Shown here: piece by piece, positions 8,851-18,052 of the stretch | Layout: every line of letters begins with the position of its first letter | Position numbering within the stretch: the stretch's first letter is position 1 | From: Anaerolineaceae bacterium | Lineage (GTDB): Bacteria > Chloroflexota > Anaerolineae > Anaerolineales > Anaerolineaceae | Assembly: GCA_020845515.1 (NCBI GenBank) | Contig: JADLFQ010000046.1 | Location: 1-64,000, forward strand | Direction of reading: 5' to 3' | DNA: 64,000 nt | The notes under the pieces: model-generated | The model's input: the letters and a program-made list of their open reading frames with translations, nothing else | Told to the model about the DNA's origin: nothing | Databases searched by the model: none | Program-made: the position numbers and the translations under genes

Positions 8851-9015
8851 GGCAATTAATAAAGGAGGATTTGATCAAAAGAAGTGATAGCAAGAATAAA
8901 ACACCCCAAGCTCTGATCTTAAGCCAGACTCTTGGGAATTCAGAGAGATTCACCCACTCATCGAGCGGTGAGCAAGCTGGTGCCCATCCGCGCTCTAAAT
9001 AAGGAGAGAAAAGCC

Positions 9016-10035
9016 ATGAACCGTATTAGAATATTGGTGTCCGTTTTGATTGCCTTTGCGATCCTAAGTGGCTGCAGTAGTCCAGCGACCTCCGCCGCAG
9101 GTGATCAACCTACTGCAGGTGCAGCAAAGCCGTTTAAGGTGGGGTTGTTAACGACAGGGCCTGTGAATGATAAGGGGTATAACCAGCAAGGTTATGAGGG
9201 GTTACAGAGAATTAAAAATGAATTAGGGGCAGAGATTAGCAATGTTGAGCTGGAAGATAACCCCTCCCTTTATGAGAAAGCAATCCGTGATTATGCAAGC
9301 CAGGGTTATGATCTGATCATGGCACATGGGAAGCAATTTCAAGATGCAGCCAATACCGTTGCACCAGATTTTCCCGACACGATTATTTCTGTCACCAGCA
9401 GCAGCGTGGCCAAGGATAATGTGATTGGGGTCGCCTTGGATATTCCGCAGAGTTTTTACGTTCTGGGGGTAATCGCTGGCAGTATGGCGGATAAAGTAGG
9501 GATGATCGGCGGACAAGAAATTCCCTCTATTCAAGGCAGTTTCACCGGTTTTATGAATGGCGCCCGCAGCGTCAACCCGGATGTGGAATTCAGTGTTGTT
9601 TATTTAGGTGGATTCACGGATGTAGCCGGGGCAAAGGAAGCGGCGCTGAGTATGGTAGCTTCTCAAGGCGTAGAGTTTTTGCTTCCGAACGCCAACATTG
9701 CCAGTCAGGGTGTGTACCAGGCATGCGCTGAAGCGAATGTTCTGTGTATAGGAGTGTTTGGGAACCAAACAGATTTTGCCCCAAAAAACATTGTGGTTAA
9801 TTATGCTTCGGATTTCGGTGTAGCCTTGAATATTTTAGCCAAGCAGGTCAAGGATGGTACTGTAGTTCGTGGGAAGCCAATTGTTTTGGGTCTGGAGGCA
9901 CAAGGTGTGGCTGCTTACCTCTACAATGAAAATGCCAATGTGCCCGTCCCAGAGAGTGCCCGCAAAGCTGTGGATGAGGCAAAGCAAAAACTCATTAATA
10001 AGGAAGTTGACCCAAGTGCCCCTGTAACGCCATAG
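9016..10035 (+). CDS. BMP-family substrate-binding lipoprotein, importer 1
   Basis: 339 residues from ATG 9016, chosen for AAGGAGAG before it and because a lipoprotein signal starts there: MNRIRILVSVLIAF, then lipobox LSGC with Cys near residue 20. The mature part is a BMP/PnrA-type binding protein (KVGLLTTGPVNDKGYNQQGYEGL, GFTDVAGAKEAA, GVYQAC). Known members bind nucleosides (PnrA, MED1-like proteins) or related compounds. It should sit at the outer face of the cytoplasmic membrane and feed the permeases that follow. Unlike the proteins at 22103 and 27683 it lacks the charged stalk and is shorter, so it forms a separate branch. It follows mch after 165 bases. Confidence 0.88.
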   Translation: MNRIRILVSVLIAFAILSGCSSPATSAAGDQPTAGAAKPFKVGLLTTGPVNDKGYNQQGYEGLQRIKNELGAEISNVELEDNPSLYEKAIRDYASQGYDLIMAHGKQFQDAANTVAPDFPDTIISVTSSSVAKDNVIGVALDIPQSFYVLGVIAGSMADKVGMIGGQEIPSIQGSFTGFMNGARSVNPDVEFSVVYLGGFTDVAGAKEAALSMVASQGVEFLLPNANIASQGVYQACAEANVLCIGVFGNQTDFAPKNIVVNYASDFGVALNILAKQVKDGTVVRGKPIVLGLEAQGVAAYLYNENANVPVPESARKAVDEAKQKLINKEVDPSAPVTP

Positions 10036-10096
10036 AAAAGCAAGGAAAAAATATTGTGCTCAATCAATATTTAGGCCATCTGTAAACTTCACTTAA

Positions 10097-10138
10097 TCAT
10101 GCTATGCCGGCCTTACAGATTTACCCGGCATAGCATGA
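10097..10138 (+). repeat. Perfect 14-bp inverted repeat between binding protein and permease genes
   Basis: Arms at 10097-10110 and 10125-10138 are perfect reverse complements (TCATGCTATGCCGG / CCGGCATAGCATGA) with a 14-base loop. No T-tract follows, so it is not a standard terminator. A stem here is expected to protect the binding-protein mRNA end or reduce expression of the following genes. It overlaps possible start codons of the permease gene. Hairpins sit at the same place in importers 2 and 3. Confidence 0.75.
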
Positions 10139-11280
10139 CAATGGATTTCACATTTATGCAACCGCAACTTTCTTCCGGTTCGAGTGGTAAAGCTTCTCAT
10201 TCTAAAATTAATAAAACATCTCTCTCACGGGATTTGAGATTTGTATGGGAGCGGAGCAAGAAATTCCTTACCCCTTTAGTGGCGATTGCCCTCGCTTTAG
10301 GAATAGGCGCTGTTCTTATGTATTTAAATGGGTATTCTCCACTCCGTGCTTATTCCACGTTGTGGTGGGGAGCCTTCGGGAACCTTAGAAATATAAGTGA
10401 AGTTCTTGTTAAGGCGACACCCTTAATGTTTACCGGCTTGGCGATGGCGGTTGCATTTCGCGCCAGTATTTGGAACATGGGCGCTGAAGGTCAATTTTTT
10501 GTAGGGGCTATTGCCACAACATGGGTGGGCATTCACCTGGGTTATCTTCCGCCCTGGATTCTTATCCCCTTGGAGATGGCCGCCGGAATCATGGCTGGTG
10601 CTTTGGCAGGGATGTTAGCCGGGTATTTGAAAGTCCGTTTTAATGCCAATGAAGTAGTCACTACAATAATGATCAATTATCTGATCATTATTGGGACGAA
10701 CTATCTGGTAACCGGGCCGATGAAAGAGGTAACCCAGGATAGCTTCCCTCAATCAGCGCTTATCTCGGCAAATGCCTTTCTGCCAAGGATCGTACCGACG
10801 ACTCGTTTAAATATTGGTTTTCTAATTGCCATCGTTTTATCCATAATCATGTATTTATTGATTTTTAAGACCAGCTTTGGTTATGCTCTTCGCGCTACTG
10901 GAATAAACCCTGAAGCAGCGCGGTTTGCCCGAATGGATACAAAAAAGATCGCTTTGCTGGTAATGGCTCTCAGTGGCGGTCTGGCAGGGTTAGGGGGGTC
11001 TATCGAAATTGCCGGATTAGCCCACCGGCTTTTCTCAAATGTATCTCCCGGGTATGGTTGGGACGGTATTGCGGTATCCCTGTTGGTAAATAACAATCCC
11101 CTGGGAGTTATGTTCTCCGGGATTCTGTTCGGAGCACTTCGTTCAGGGTCAGAAATTATGCAAATTAATGCCGGTATCCCCTCGGTGCTTAACTCTGCTA
11201 TTCAGGGAATTGTCATTTTATCCGTGATTGCGTTCGGCGCTTATCGGTTTATTTCCAACAAAAAAGAAGGTAAGGAGTAA
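10135..11280 (+). CDS. BMP-type ABC importer permease 1A
   Basis: About 381 residues. The start is uncertain: ATGs at 10099, 10135, 10141 and 10156 are in frame, none with a clear ribosome site. 10135 is given because 10099 lies in the left arm of the hairpin. The protein is a multi-span membrane protein of the nucleoside/branched-chain-amino-acid permease family (BPD_transp_2), with MGAEGQFFVGAIATTW near 120 and the EAARFARMD cytoplasmic coupling region near 280. It should pair with the permease at 11286 in a heterodimeric channel. The spacing to that gene is five bases. Confidence 0.87.
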   Translation: MTMDFTFMQPQLSSGSSGKASHSKINKTSLSRDLRFVWERSKKFLTPLVAIALALGIGAVLMYLNGYSPLRAYSTLWWGAFGNLRNISEVLVKATPLMFTGLAMAVAFRASIWNMGAEGQFFVGAIATTWVGIHLGYLPPWILIPLEMAAGIMAGALAGMLAGYLKVRFNANEVVTTIMINYLIIIGTNYLVTGPMKEVTQDSFPQSALISANAFLPRIVPTTRLNIGFLIAIVLSIIMYLLIFKTSFGYALRATGINPEAARFARMDTKKIALLVMALSGGLAGLGGSIEIAGLAHRLFSNVSPGYGWDGIAVSLLVNNNPLGVMFSGILFGALRSGSEIMQINAGIPSVLNSAIQGIVILSVIAFGAYRFISNKKEGKE

Positions 11281-11285
11281 CTTCG

Positions 11286-12227
11286 ATGGAAGACATACAA
11301 TGGATAGTTGGGCTGCAAGGTATCCTGGTCGCAACTATTCGGTTGGCGACTCCATTAATCTTTTCCGGGATTGGCCTGGTAATCGCTGAACAGGCCGGGG
11401 TGGTGAATATCGGCCTGGAAGGGATTATGCTATTAGGCGCCTTTACCGGCTGGACAATAGGTTTTTATTCGGGCAGTCTGATCTTGGGGCTGGCGGCTGT
11501 CATCATTGTAGGTTTAATTTCCGGGTTAATTTTCGCACTTTTTACCGTCACGATCAGGGCAAATCAAATTGTGGTGGGCGTAGCTTTTAATATGTTAGGA
11601 ATTGGGCTTTCCGGTTTTCTTTACCGCACTTTATTTGGGCGTGAAATAGGCCTTTTGAAATTGGAAAGTTTTCAATCCATTGAAATTCCCTTTCTAAGCA
11701 ACTTACCTTTCATCGGTAAAATACTGTTTCAGCAAAATATCCTGGTATATAGTTCCTTTGTTTTTTGTCTTCTGGCGATCTATGTTCTCTACCATACTGC
11801 CGCGGGGCTTGCAATACGCTCAGTCGGCGAGCATCCACGTGCAGCGGATACAATGGGGATAAATGTATTTTTAGTGCGATATTTATGTGTTTTGATGAGT
11901 GGGGTTGGTGCGGCTCTTGGAGGCGCATTTCTGTCTATAGCCTACACCAACATATTTGTTGAAAACATTGTCTCAGGCCGTGGATACATAACCCTCGCGA
12001 TTGTTGCATTTGGACGTTGGAAACCCGTTGGGACCCTGATAGGTGCTTTAATTTTTGGTCTTTTTTATGCCATTCAACTTAATTTGCAATCGCTGAGGGG
12101 AATTGTCATTCCTTACCATGTTTTCCAGGCTTTACCCTATTTCATGACTATTCTTGCACTGCTCAGTATGCGCGGCCGCGCAATCAGACCGAAAGCATTA
12201 GGCAAACCTTATGAACCCTCAGCATAA
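11286..12227 (+). CDS. BMP-type ABC importer permease 1B
   Basis: 313 residues, hydrophobic throughout. Family marks of the second nucleoside permease (YufQ/NupQ type) include GLVIAEQAGVVNIGLEGIMLLGAF near 35-60, VGEHPRAADTMGI near 180 (coupling helix) and the ENIVSGRGYITLAIVAFGRWKP block near 230. ATG follows AAGGAGTAACTTCG. It partners the permease before it. The ATPase gene either overlaps its 3' end by 17 bases (ATG 12211) or starts 25 bases after it (TTG 12253). Confidence 0.88.
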   Translation: MEDIQWIVGLQGILVATIRLATPLIFSGIGLVIAEQAGVVNIGLEGIMLLGAFTGWTIGFYSGSLILGLAAVIIVGLISGLIFALFTVTIRANQIVVGVAFNMLGIGLSGFLYRTLFGREIGLLKLESFQSIEIPFLSNLPFIGKILFQQNILVYSSFVFCLLAIYVLYHTAAGLAIRSVGEHPRAADTMGINVFLVRYLCVLMSGVGAALGGAFLSIAYTNIFVENIVSGRGYITLAIVAFGRWKPVGTLIGALIFGLFYAIQLNLQSLRGIVIPYHVFQALPYFMTILALLSMRGRAIRPKALGKPYEPSA

Positions 12228-12252
12228 ACAATCGGAATCGAGAGGAGAAAAT

Positions 12253-13773
12253 TTGCTTCTCTCAATGGAGAAAATCAATAAAATCTTTCCGGGAAACGTT
12301 GTTGCTACCAATAACGTCAGTTTGGAAGTTAGACAAGGAGAGATACATTGCTTACTGGGAGAGAATGGGGCAGGTAAAACTGTACTCATGAATATACTCT
12401 ATGGAATGTATCAGCCTGATTCCGGGCAGATATATTACAAGGGTCAGCCAATCTCTATTCATTCTCCGAAGGATTCTATCGAAAATCGCATTGGAATGGT
12501 CCACCAACATTTTATGCTGGTTGAAACTTTGACTGTCGCAGAGAATATTATTTTAGGACAATGGAAGCCGTGGAAAAATCTGAAGGAAATGGAAAAAGTC
12601 CACGAGCGCATTAAAAATTTAGGCGAAGAGTATGGGTTGTTTGTCAATCCAAATGCGTTGATAAGAGAGTTATCCGTGGGGGAACAGCAGAGAGTGGAAA
12701 TCCTTAAAGCTCTCTATCGTGGAACGGACTTGCTCATTCTTGACGAACCCACATCCGTATTAACACCTCAAGAGACAGTGCAGTTACTTAATCTTTTGCG
12801 CGGGCTGGCCGATAAAGGATTGACCATAATTTTCATTACGCACAAATTTGAAGAAGTCTTCCAGGTTAGTGATCGGGTTACAGTACTTCGAGACGGTCAA
12901 CTGGTTGGCACCACGGACACTGCTCAGACGACATTCGGGGAACTGGCTAAATGGATGGTGGGCAGGGAAGTCTTCATGGATTTGGATCGGTCTAAATCCA
13001 ATTCCAAGGAAGTCGTACTTTCTGTGCGGGGTTTGCAGGCTACAGATGAACGCGGTTTATTGGCGGTCAAGGATGTATCCTTCGACGTACACGCAAATGA
13101 AATCGTTGGAATTGCGGGAGTATCAGGGAACGGGCAAACAGAACTGGCGCTTGGGCTGGCCGGATTAATTGAAATAAAGTATGACCGGCTGGAGCTATGC
13201 GGCCAAGAGCTAAAAAAAATTACAGCAAAAAACCTTGATCGGATAGGATTTGGTCACATTCCAGAGGACCGCCAAGGAATGGGATTGATTTTACCTTTTT
13301 CCGTGGCAGAGAATTTTATTCTGGGAGAATACAATAGTGAACCCTATTCTCATTATGGTTTCCTCCAAAACCGGCAAATCATTAATCATGCCCAGTTATT
13401 GGTTAACAAGTTTAGTGTACGCGTTTCGAATGTAAAAGAAGAAATCACCAATCTTTCGGGTGGAAATCAACAAAAAGTGGTTGTGGCGCGCGAGTTAAAT
13501 CGAAACCCGAATTTCTTATTGGTCAATCAACCGACAAGGGGTATTGATATTGGTGCAACTGAATTTGTATATCAACAAATCTTAAAACAACGCGACGCGG
13601 GGTCAGCCGTGTTACTGATTTCCACCGACCTGGAAGAGGTCTTCAAGCTCAGTGATCGAGTTTTGGTGATGTTTGAAGGACAAATTATTGGGGAGGTTCC
13701 CCCCGACCGGGAACAGATATTTAAGGTGGGTTTGATGATGGCGGGCAAACAGGTAGAAGAGGAATTGGCGTGA
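12253..13773 (+). CDS. BMP-type ABC importer ATPase 1 (two nucleotide-binding domains)
   Basis: Start set at TTG 12253 because GAGAGGAG lies five bases before it and the fold begins with MEKINKIFPG; ATG 12211, overlapping the permease gene, is the alternative. About 506 residues with two ABC domains. Domain 1 has Walker A GENGAGKT near 45, signature-like LSVGEQQRVEI near 150 and Walker B LLILDEPT near 175. Domain 2 has a degenerate P-loop (GVSGNGQTEL), a full LSGGNQQKVV signature near 405 and NQPTRGID in place of a normal Walker B. This split matches the sugar/nucleoside importer ATPase family. Gene order here is binding protein-permease-permease-ATPase, unlike importers 2 and 3. Its stop overlaps the next start by four bases. 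Confidence 0.9.
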   Translation: MLLSMEKINKIFPGNVVATNNVSLEVRQGEIHCLLGENGAGKTVLMNILYGMYQPDSGQIYYKGQPISIHSPKDSIENRIGMVHQHFMLVETLTVAENIILGQWKPWKNLKEMEKVHERIKNLGEEYGLFVNPNALIRELSVGEQQRVEILKALYRGTDLLILDEPTSVLTPQETVQLLNLLRGLADKGLTIIFITHKFEEVFQVSDRVTVLRDGQLVGTTDTAQTTFGELAKWMVGREVFMDLDRSKSNSKEVVLSVRGLQATDERGLLAVKDVSFDVHANEIVGIAGVSGNGQTELALGLAGLIEIKYDRLELCGQELKKITAKNLDRIGFGHIPEDRQGMGLILPFSVAENFILGEYNSEPYSHYGFLQNRQIINHAQLLVNKFSVRVSNVKEEITNLSGGNQQKVVVARELNRNPNFLLVNQPTRGIDIGATEFVYQQILKQRDAGSAVLLISTDLEEVFKLSDRVLVMFEGQIIGEVPPDREQIFKVGLMMAGKQVEEELA

Positions 13774-14762
13774 TCAAACTTGGAACAGCTTTAAATTACA
13801 CCCCCAATATGTCTGTAGGGAAGATCGTTGAACTTGCCCAGGAGGCAGAACGTTTGGGTTTTTCGCGCTGCTGGATTGCAGATGAAGGTATTGTAACTCG
13901 GGATTGTTATGTAACGTTGGGCGCCATTGCACAGAAGACCAGCTCCATTTTATTGGGGACTGGCATTACAAACCCCCTGAGCCGCCATCCGGCTGTGACT
14001 GCAGGAGCGATTGCCAGCCTGGACGACATTTCCGGTGGCCGTGCCTTTCTCGGTATTGGCGCCGGAGGGAGTGTAACCTTCAACTCTCTCGCGCTGAAAC
14101 ATGAAAAACCCCTCACCGCAGTACGGGAGACGCTGCTTGCAACCAGGGCGCTCTTTCACGGAGAGGTAGTCACTTTCAATGGCGAGGCGGTGAAACTTCA
14201 TGAGGCGCACTTGGCTTATGCCAGACCGGATATTGAAATCTGGCTCGCCGGCCGAGGCAAAAAAATGCTATCACTTGGCGGAGAACTGGCCGATGGGGTT
14301 TTACTATCCTTTATGCATAGAGCACTGATTCCTGAGTATATTGATATCATCAAAAGCGCCGCCGCCGCGAAGGATAAGAAGCCCAAGATTTGCTATGCGT
14401 CCTATATTATTCCCAATGATAAAATTTTTAATGAGATGCGCGGCCAGTTGCTTTTTCGTATTCTAGATTCTCCCCCCCAGGTAAAAGAGTTAATCGGATT
14501 TACACCCAAAGATGAGAAAATGATCCGTCAGGCAATCGACGCGAATGATAGTAAACAAGCCTCCAGTCTATTAAAAGTTGATTGGGTTCGCCCGTTTGTA
14601 ATTATAGGATCGAGCGAAGAGTGTGCTGCTCAGATGGCTGATTTAATGAATACATTTCAGGTTGATGAATACATGCTTTCCATTTACAATCCAGAAACAG
14701 CACCTGAATTAATGGAGCACACCGCCAAAACCCTAAAAACACTCCAGAAGAATATGCCCTAG
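13770..14762 (+). CDS. Mer-like LLM-class flavin/F420-dependent oxidoreductase
   Basis: 330 residues; ATPase stop and start overlap (GTGA), implying translational coupling. It is a bacterial-luciferase-like TIM barrel. The pattern fits methylene-tetrahydromethanopterin reductase (Mer) best within that superfamily: GTGITNPLSRHPAV near 65, SLDDISGGRAFLGIGAGG near 85-103 and a long C-terminal section. Mer reduces methylene-H4MPT with F420H2. Other LLM proteins use FMN or F420 on unrelated substrates, so the exact reaction is not certain. Its place as last gene of the operon that begins with mch strengthens the link to pterin-bound one-carbon chemistry. No F420 or H4MPT biosynthesis gene is in the window. 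Confidence 0.82.
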   Translation: MIKLGTALNYTPNMSVGKIVELAQEAERLGFSRCWIADEGIVTRDCYVTLGAIAQKTSSILLGTGITNPLSRHPAVTAGAIASLDDISGGRAFLGIGAGGSVTFNSLALKHEKPLTAVRETLLATRALFHGEVVTFNGEAVKLHEAHLAYARPDIEIWLAGRGKKMLSLGGELADGVLLSFMHRALIPEYIDIIKSAAAAKDKKPKICYASYIIPNDKIFNEMRGQLLFRILDSPPQVKELIGFTPKDEKMIRQAIDANDSKQASSLLKVDWVRPFVIIGSSEECAAQMADLMNTFQVDEYMLSIYNPETAPELMEHTAKTLKTLQKNMP

Positions 14763-14850
14763 GCCCTCTATCCAACCATTCCGGCGTTTTTTACCACCCT
14801 ATGTCGGGCCGGGAGTCGTAGTTCGTTTAAATGGCAGAATGAGTTAAATA

Positions 14851-14881
14851 AAAGGGCTGCCCTGTGAAGGGGCAGCCCTTT
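14851..14881. terminator. Bidirectional intrinsic terminator between convergent operons
   Basis: A perfect 12-bp stem (AAAGGGCTGCCC at 14851-14862, GGGCAGCCCTTT at 14870-14881) with a seven-base loop. On the plus strand TTTATTATT follows; on the minus strand TTTTATTT follows. It lies 88 bases after the Mer-like gene and 35 bases after the stop of the minus-strand AOR gene, so it can end both transcripts. Confidence 0.88.
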
Positions 14882-14916
14882 ATTATTGTGATAAGCCGTA
14901 TTTTATGCGGTTACCG

Positions 14917-16644
14917 CTAATTCCACATCGCGTCCAGTTCCGCGGCGGGGACGTCGAAGGTGGTGTTGTTGGGTGCGACCTGGTCGTTCACGAAGTAATC
15001 CGGCAGGCGGTCGTCTTCTGCGGTGAAGCCGGCAGCGCGATTAAAGGCGATTTCCATACGAATGGTGCGCAGGCCAAGTTCGTTCAGCCAGTCATCCGGC
15101 AGATCAATGTCGTAGGTGGTACGTATCATGTTGACGGCAAAATCAGGCCGCTGGCCAACGGCACCAGTATTGAAGGAACACAATCCCAAGGCATCATACG
15201 CGGCGCGCTGGATTTGCATGGCGCGCGAAGCGCTTACGGCTTTGGAAGCGTCCATGTGGTTGATCGGCAGAAAGACGGTTAGGCCAGCGGTATGGTCGGC
15301 GCCCATTGGGCTGGTAGCATAGGTAACGCCGGTGCCCTTGACGACACGCGGGTCATAGGCGCTCATGGCCTGTCCTTTGACGGCCGGGATGCGCTTGACG
15401 CCCAGCGTTTTACCGGTATGTACAACGCCGTTGGCGATGAGTTTGCCCAACTCTCCACCGGTTGCGATTTCCTCCAATACTTCGGCAGCGCGCTTGCTAT
15501 CGCCAAAATACGGCAGGTTCATGCTCTTGTAGGGTTCGGGGGCGCAGCCTGTTTCTGCGGCTTCCATCATTACACCCAACGCAGCGCCGACTTCGATGGT
15601 ATCTAAACCGAGCTCATTGCACAGGCAATTAAGCCGGGCGATCTCATCAATGTTGGTGATGTCCAGGTTGGAACCGCACAAGCCGAGCGTTTCGAATTCA
15701 ACAGGCGAAACAGCCAGAGTGCCGTCTTCTTTGGGAAAGATGTTGCTACATTGGATGACGCAGCCGCGCATGCAGGCGTGAGTGGGTGATCCGGCACCGC
15801 CACGCTCCAGAATCAGGTTGTACATTGTTTCGGCGCTTAAGCCTTCGGCGTTCTCTATCTGGCCGATGCTGAAGTTGCGTACGGGCAGGCCGCCCATTGT
15901 TTGCACTGGCATGACAGTTGATGCAGTACCAAACTTCCGCAGAGTGACGACGCGCTCGCTTCCGGCGACAAATTTATTAAAATCTACGATTTTTGTACGG
16001 GCGTCTTTGCTGGTCGCGAGGATGGTTTTAGAAGTAATTTTACGCACTAAAACGGCTTTCAACCCTTTGCTGCCCATCACCGCGCCCAACCCGCCGCGCG
16101 CTGCCAGCCGGAAGGGTTGGTCTTCGACATCCGAGACAGCCACGCCAGCAGCTTTATATTGATGTTCGCCGGCATAGCCGTTGCAAATAAAAACATAGCC
16201 ATCGCCAAAGTCCTTTTTGAGGGCTTTTACCAACTGGCTGTTCCACATGTTTGCGTAAGCCCGGCCGTCTGCAAGGCGGCCGCCTTCTTCGTCCAGGATG
16301 AAAATGGACAGGTCTCCGGCGGGGCGCATACCGGTAAAGACAATTGCACGGTAGCCCAATGCGGCAATGCTATCGCCGCCCATCCCCCCGGCGTTGGCTT
16401 CTTTAATACCCTGGGTGAGGGGGCTTTTTCCGCCGACGGAAAGACGTCCGCCGGTGGAGACATTGCGCCCGGAGAGTGGGCCAGCTGCAAAGGCCAGGAT
16501 GTTTTCCGGACCGAGCGGGTCGGTTTTAGGCGGCACCAATTCGGAGACCAGCATGCCGGTGAGCAATCGCCCGCCAAGCAACGGATCTGCCAAAGGTTTC
16601 TCTTGCAAGGTTCCCGTAGCAAGGTTGACAGTCAGGGTTTTCAC
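14917..16644 (-). CDS. Aldehyde:ferredoxin oxidoreductase (AOR family, tungsto/molybdopterin)
   Basis: 575 residues from a GTG start. The N-terminal domain shows GPLSG, STGGRLSVGGKSPLT (near 60-78) and EANAGGMGGD of the AOR cofactor domain. The [4Fe-4S] ligands are ACMRGCVIQC (CxxxCxxxC, near 293) with a distal Cys in LGLCSFNTG near 495. AORs oxidise aldehydes to acids and reduce ferredoxin, using a tungsten or molybdenum bis-pterin centre in the cytoplasm. It overlaps the alcohol dehydrogenase stop by four bases, so the pair could interconvert alcohol, aldehyde and acid. Length is slightly below that of archaeal AORs (~605). Confidence 0.9.
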   Translation of the reverse strand: MKTLTVNLATGTLQEKPLADPLLGGRLLTGMLVSELVPPKTDPLGPENILAFAAGPLSGRNVSTGGRLSVGGKSPLTQGIKEANAGGMGGDSIAALGYRAIVFTGMRPAGDLSIFILDEEGGRLADGRAYANMWNSQLVKALKKDFGDGYVFICNGYAGEHQYKAAGVAVSDVEDQPFRLAARGGLGAVMGSKGLKAVLVRKITSKTILATSKDARTKIVDFNKFVAGSERVVTLRKFGTASTVMPVQTMGGLPVRNFSIGQIENAEGLSAETMYNLILERGGAGSPTHACMRGCVIQCSNIFPKEDGTLAVSPVEFETLGLCGSNLDITNIDEIARLNCLCNELGLDTIEVGAALGVMMEAAETGCAPEPYKSMNLPYFGDSKRAAEVLEEIATGGELGKLIANGVVHTGKTLGVKRIPAVKGQAMSAYDPRVVKGTGVTYATSPMGADHTAGLTVFLPINHMDASKAVSASRAMQIQRAAYDALGLCSFNTGAVGQRPDFAVNMIRTTYDIDLPDDWLNELGLRTIRMEIAFNRAAGFTAEDDRLPDYFVNDQVAPNNTTFDVPAAELDAMWN

Positions 16645-17780
16645 AAATATTCCTCCAGCAATTTAACGCAATCTTCCGCAGTGGCCTGACGGACGTTGTT
16701 GCCAAACATTGCCATGCGGGTGGTGTTTTCTGCCAGTGTGGGGATATCGGCCTTTTGCAGTCCGACCTCGCTCAGGCGGGTTGGCAGCCCCAACCCGGCG
16801 ACAAACTTTGTCGCCCAGGGGGAGAAGTCTTTTGGCTGGCTGTTTTCCGGCAAGCGCAGCGCCTCGCGCAGCGGCTGCCAGCGTTCGGGGGTGATGGAGG
16901 GCGCGCCGAAAGCGAGCGTGGGCGGCAGCAAGACCGCGACGGTAAGGCCATGATGCAGGTGATAGGTGTTGGCAACGGGACCAGCAATGGCATGTGCCAG
17001 TCCGAGGCCGGCCTGGTCCATGGCAATGCCTCCGATGGTTGCGGCTTCAGTCATGGCTTTGCGGGCTTCCAGGTTTTTGCCGTTATGAGTAGCTTCGGGC
17101 AGCCAGCGCACCGCTGCACGAATGGCACCCAAAGCGAACATATCGGTCATCGGGTTGGCGCGTTTTCCAAGGTAGGCTTCAATAGAATGTACGAGCACAT
17201 CCATACCAGTCGAGGCGGTGAGTTTGGCGGGGAGCGAAAGAGTGAGCGAACCATCCAGAATGGCGATCTTTGCGAAAACTTCAGGGTGAACAACGCCTCT
17301 CTTGAAACCGGTGTGGTCACCAATCACAGTGACATGCGTTGATTCGCTTCCAGTGCCGGCGGTGGTTGGAATGGCGATAACGGGCAAGGCAGGCTTTTCG
17401 ATCTTTGAACGTCCCCATTGCAGATCTTCCCAGTCCAAGCCGGGGTTACCGAGCAAAATACCGACGGCTTTGGCGGTGTCAATGACAGAACCACCGCCCA
17501 GGGCGACGATGTGAGTTGAACCGGCTTTTTGGGCGGTTTCAAAGGCGGGCAGGACATCTTGAATGTTGGGGTTGCCGGGGATGTTGCTAAATACTTCTGC
17601 CGGGACACCAGCAGCATCCAGTTTCTTTACAAAGCTGTCGGCCATTCCGGTTGAGAGAATGCCTTGATCGGTGAGCAAAGCCACCTTTGGGCTGCTAATA
17701 TTGCTCAGTTCCTGAACCAAGTCTTCAGCAGCATCGGTGGAAAAGATCAATCGGGTTGGAAAGTAAAAGACGGATCCCAT
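16641..17780 (-). CDS. Iron-containing alcohol dehydrogenase
   Basis: 379 residues, ATG start. Group III Fe-dependent alcohol dehydrogenase: NAD motif GGGSVIDTAKAVG near 95, metal ligands in STGMDVLVHSIEAYLGKRAN (Asp and His, near 190), LAHAIAGPV near 258 and HLHHG near 271. It likely interconverts an alcohol and an aldehyde with NAD(P)H. It is the first gene of a two-gene operon with AOR. A promoter candidate with a palindromic -10 lies about 72 bases upstream of its start. Confidence 0.9.
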   Translation of the reverse strand: MGSVFYFPTRLIFSTDAAEDLVQELSNISSPKVALLTDQGILSTGMADSFVKKLDAAGVPAEVFSNIPGNPNIQDVLPAFETAQKAGSTHIVALGGGSVIDTAKAVGILLGNPGLDWEDLQWGRSKIEKPALPVIAIPTTAGTGSESTHVTVIGDHTGFKRGVVHPEVFAKIAILDGSLTLSLPAKLTASTGMDVLVHSIEAYLGKRANPMTDMFALGAIRAAVRWLPEATHNGKNLEARKAMTEAATIGGIAMDQAGLGLAHAIAGPVANTYHLHHGLTVAVLLPPTLAFGAPSITPERWQPLREALRLPENSQPKDFSPWATKFVAGLGLPTRLSEVGLQKADIPTLAENTTRMAMFGNNVRQATAEDCVKLLEEYL

Positions 17781-17851
17781 AACTATACCTCGCTTTTTAA
17801 AAATAAAGATAGGGAAAAGATTGTACGATCCACTTCAGTCATACTTAAAGT

Positions 17852-17879
17852 ATTATACTATTGCTTACACAGATGTCGA
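17852..17879 (-). promoter_or_regulatory. Promoter of the alcohol dehydrogenase-AOR operon
   Basis: On the minus strand TCGACA (17879-17874) and a perfect TATAAT (17857-17852) are 16 bases apart. The -10 is embedded in an 11-base palindrome, AGTATTATACT (17849-17859), which could serve as an operator that hides the -10 when bound. The ATG is at 17780. Confidence 0.6.
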
Positions 17880-18052
17880 GCGTCATTCAGCACATATTTT
17901 CGGTAAAAATATCAGTTTCGCTGCCGGGAAGATTCCCAAGGGCGGCGGGAGAGGTTTCCCAAAAAAAGTGCCACCTGTCACCTATCTCCGGCCATTTATC
18001 ACGGTTTGGTGATGACAGAAAATGCCAACTATCACAGAATATTAATTATCAC

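Noticed and set aside
8871-9002. A 43-codon TTG-start frame between mch and the importer 1 lipoprotein, right after AAAGGAGG.
   Set aside because: The spacing of GGAGG to TTG is only two bases and the product is Ser/Thr/Asn/Gln-rich with no recognisable feature. The strong ribosome site is odd, but not enough to call a gene.
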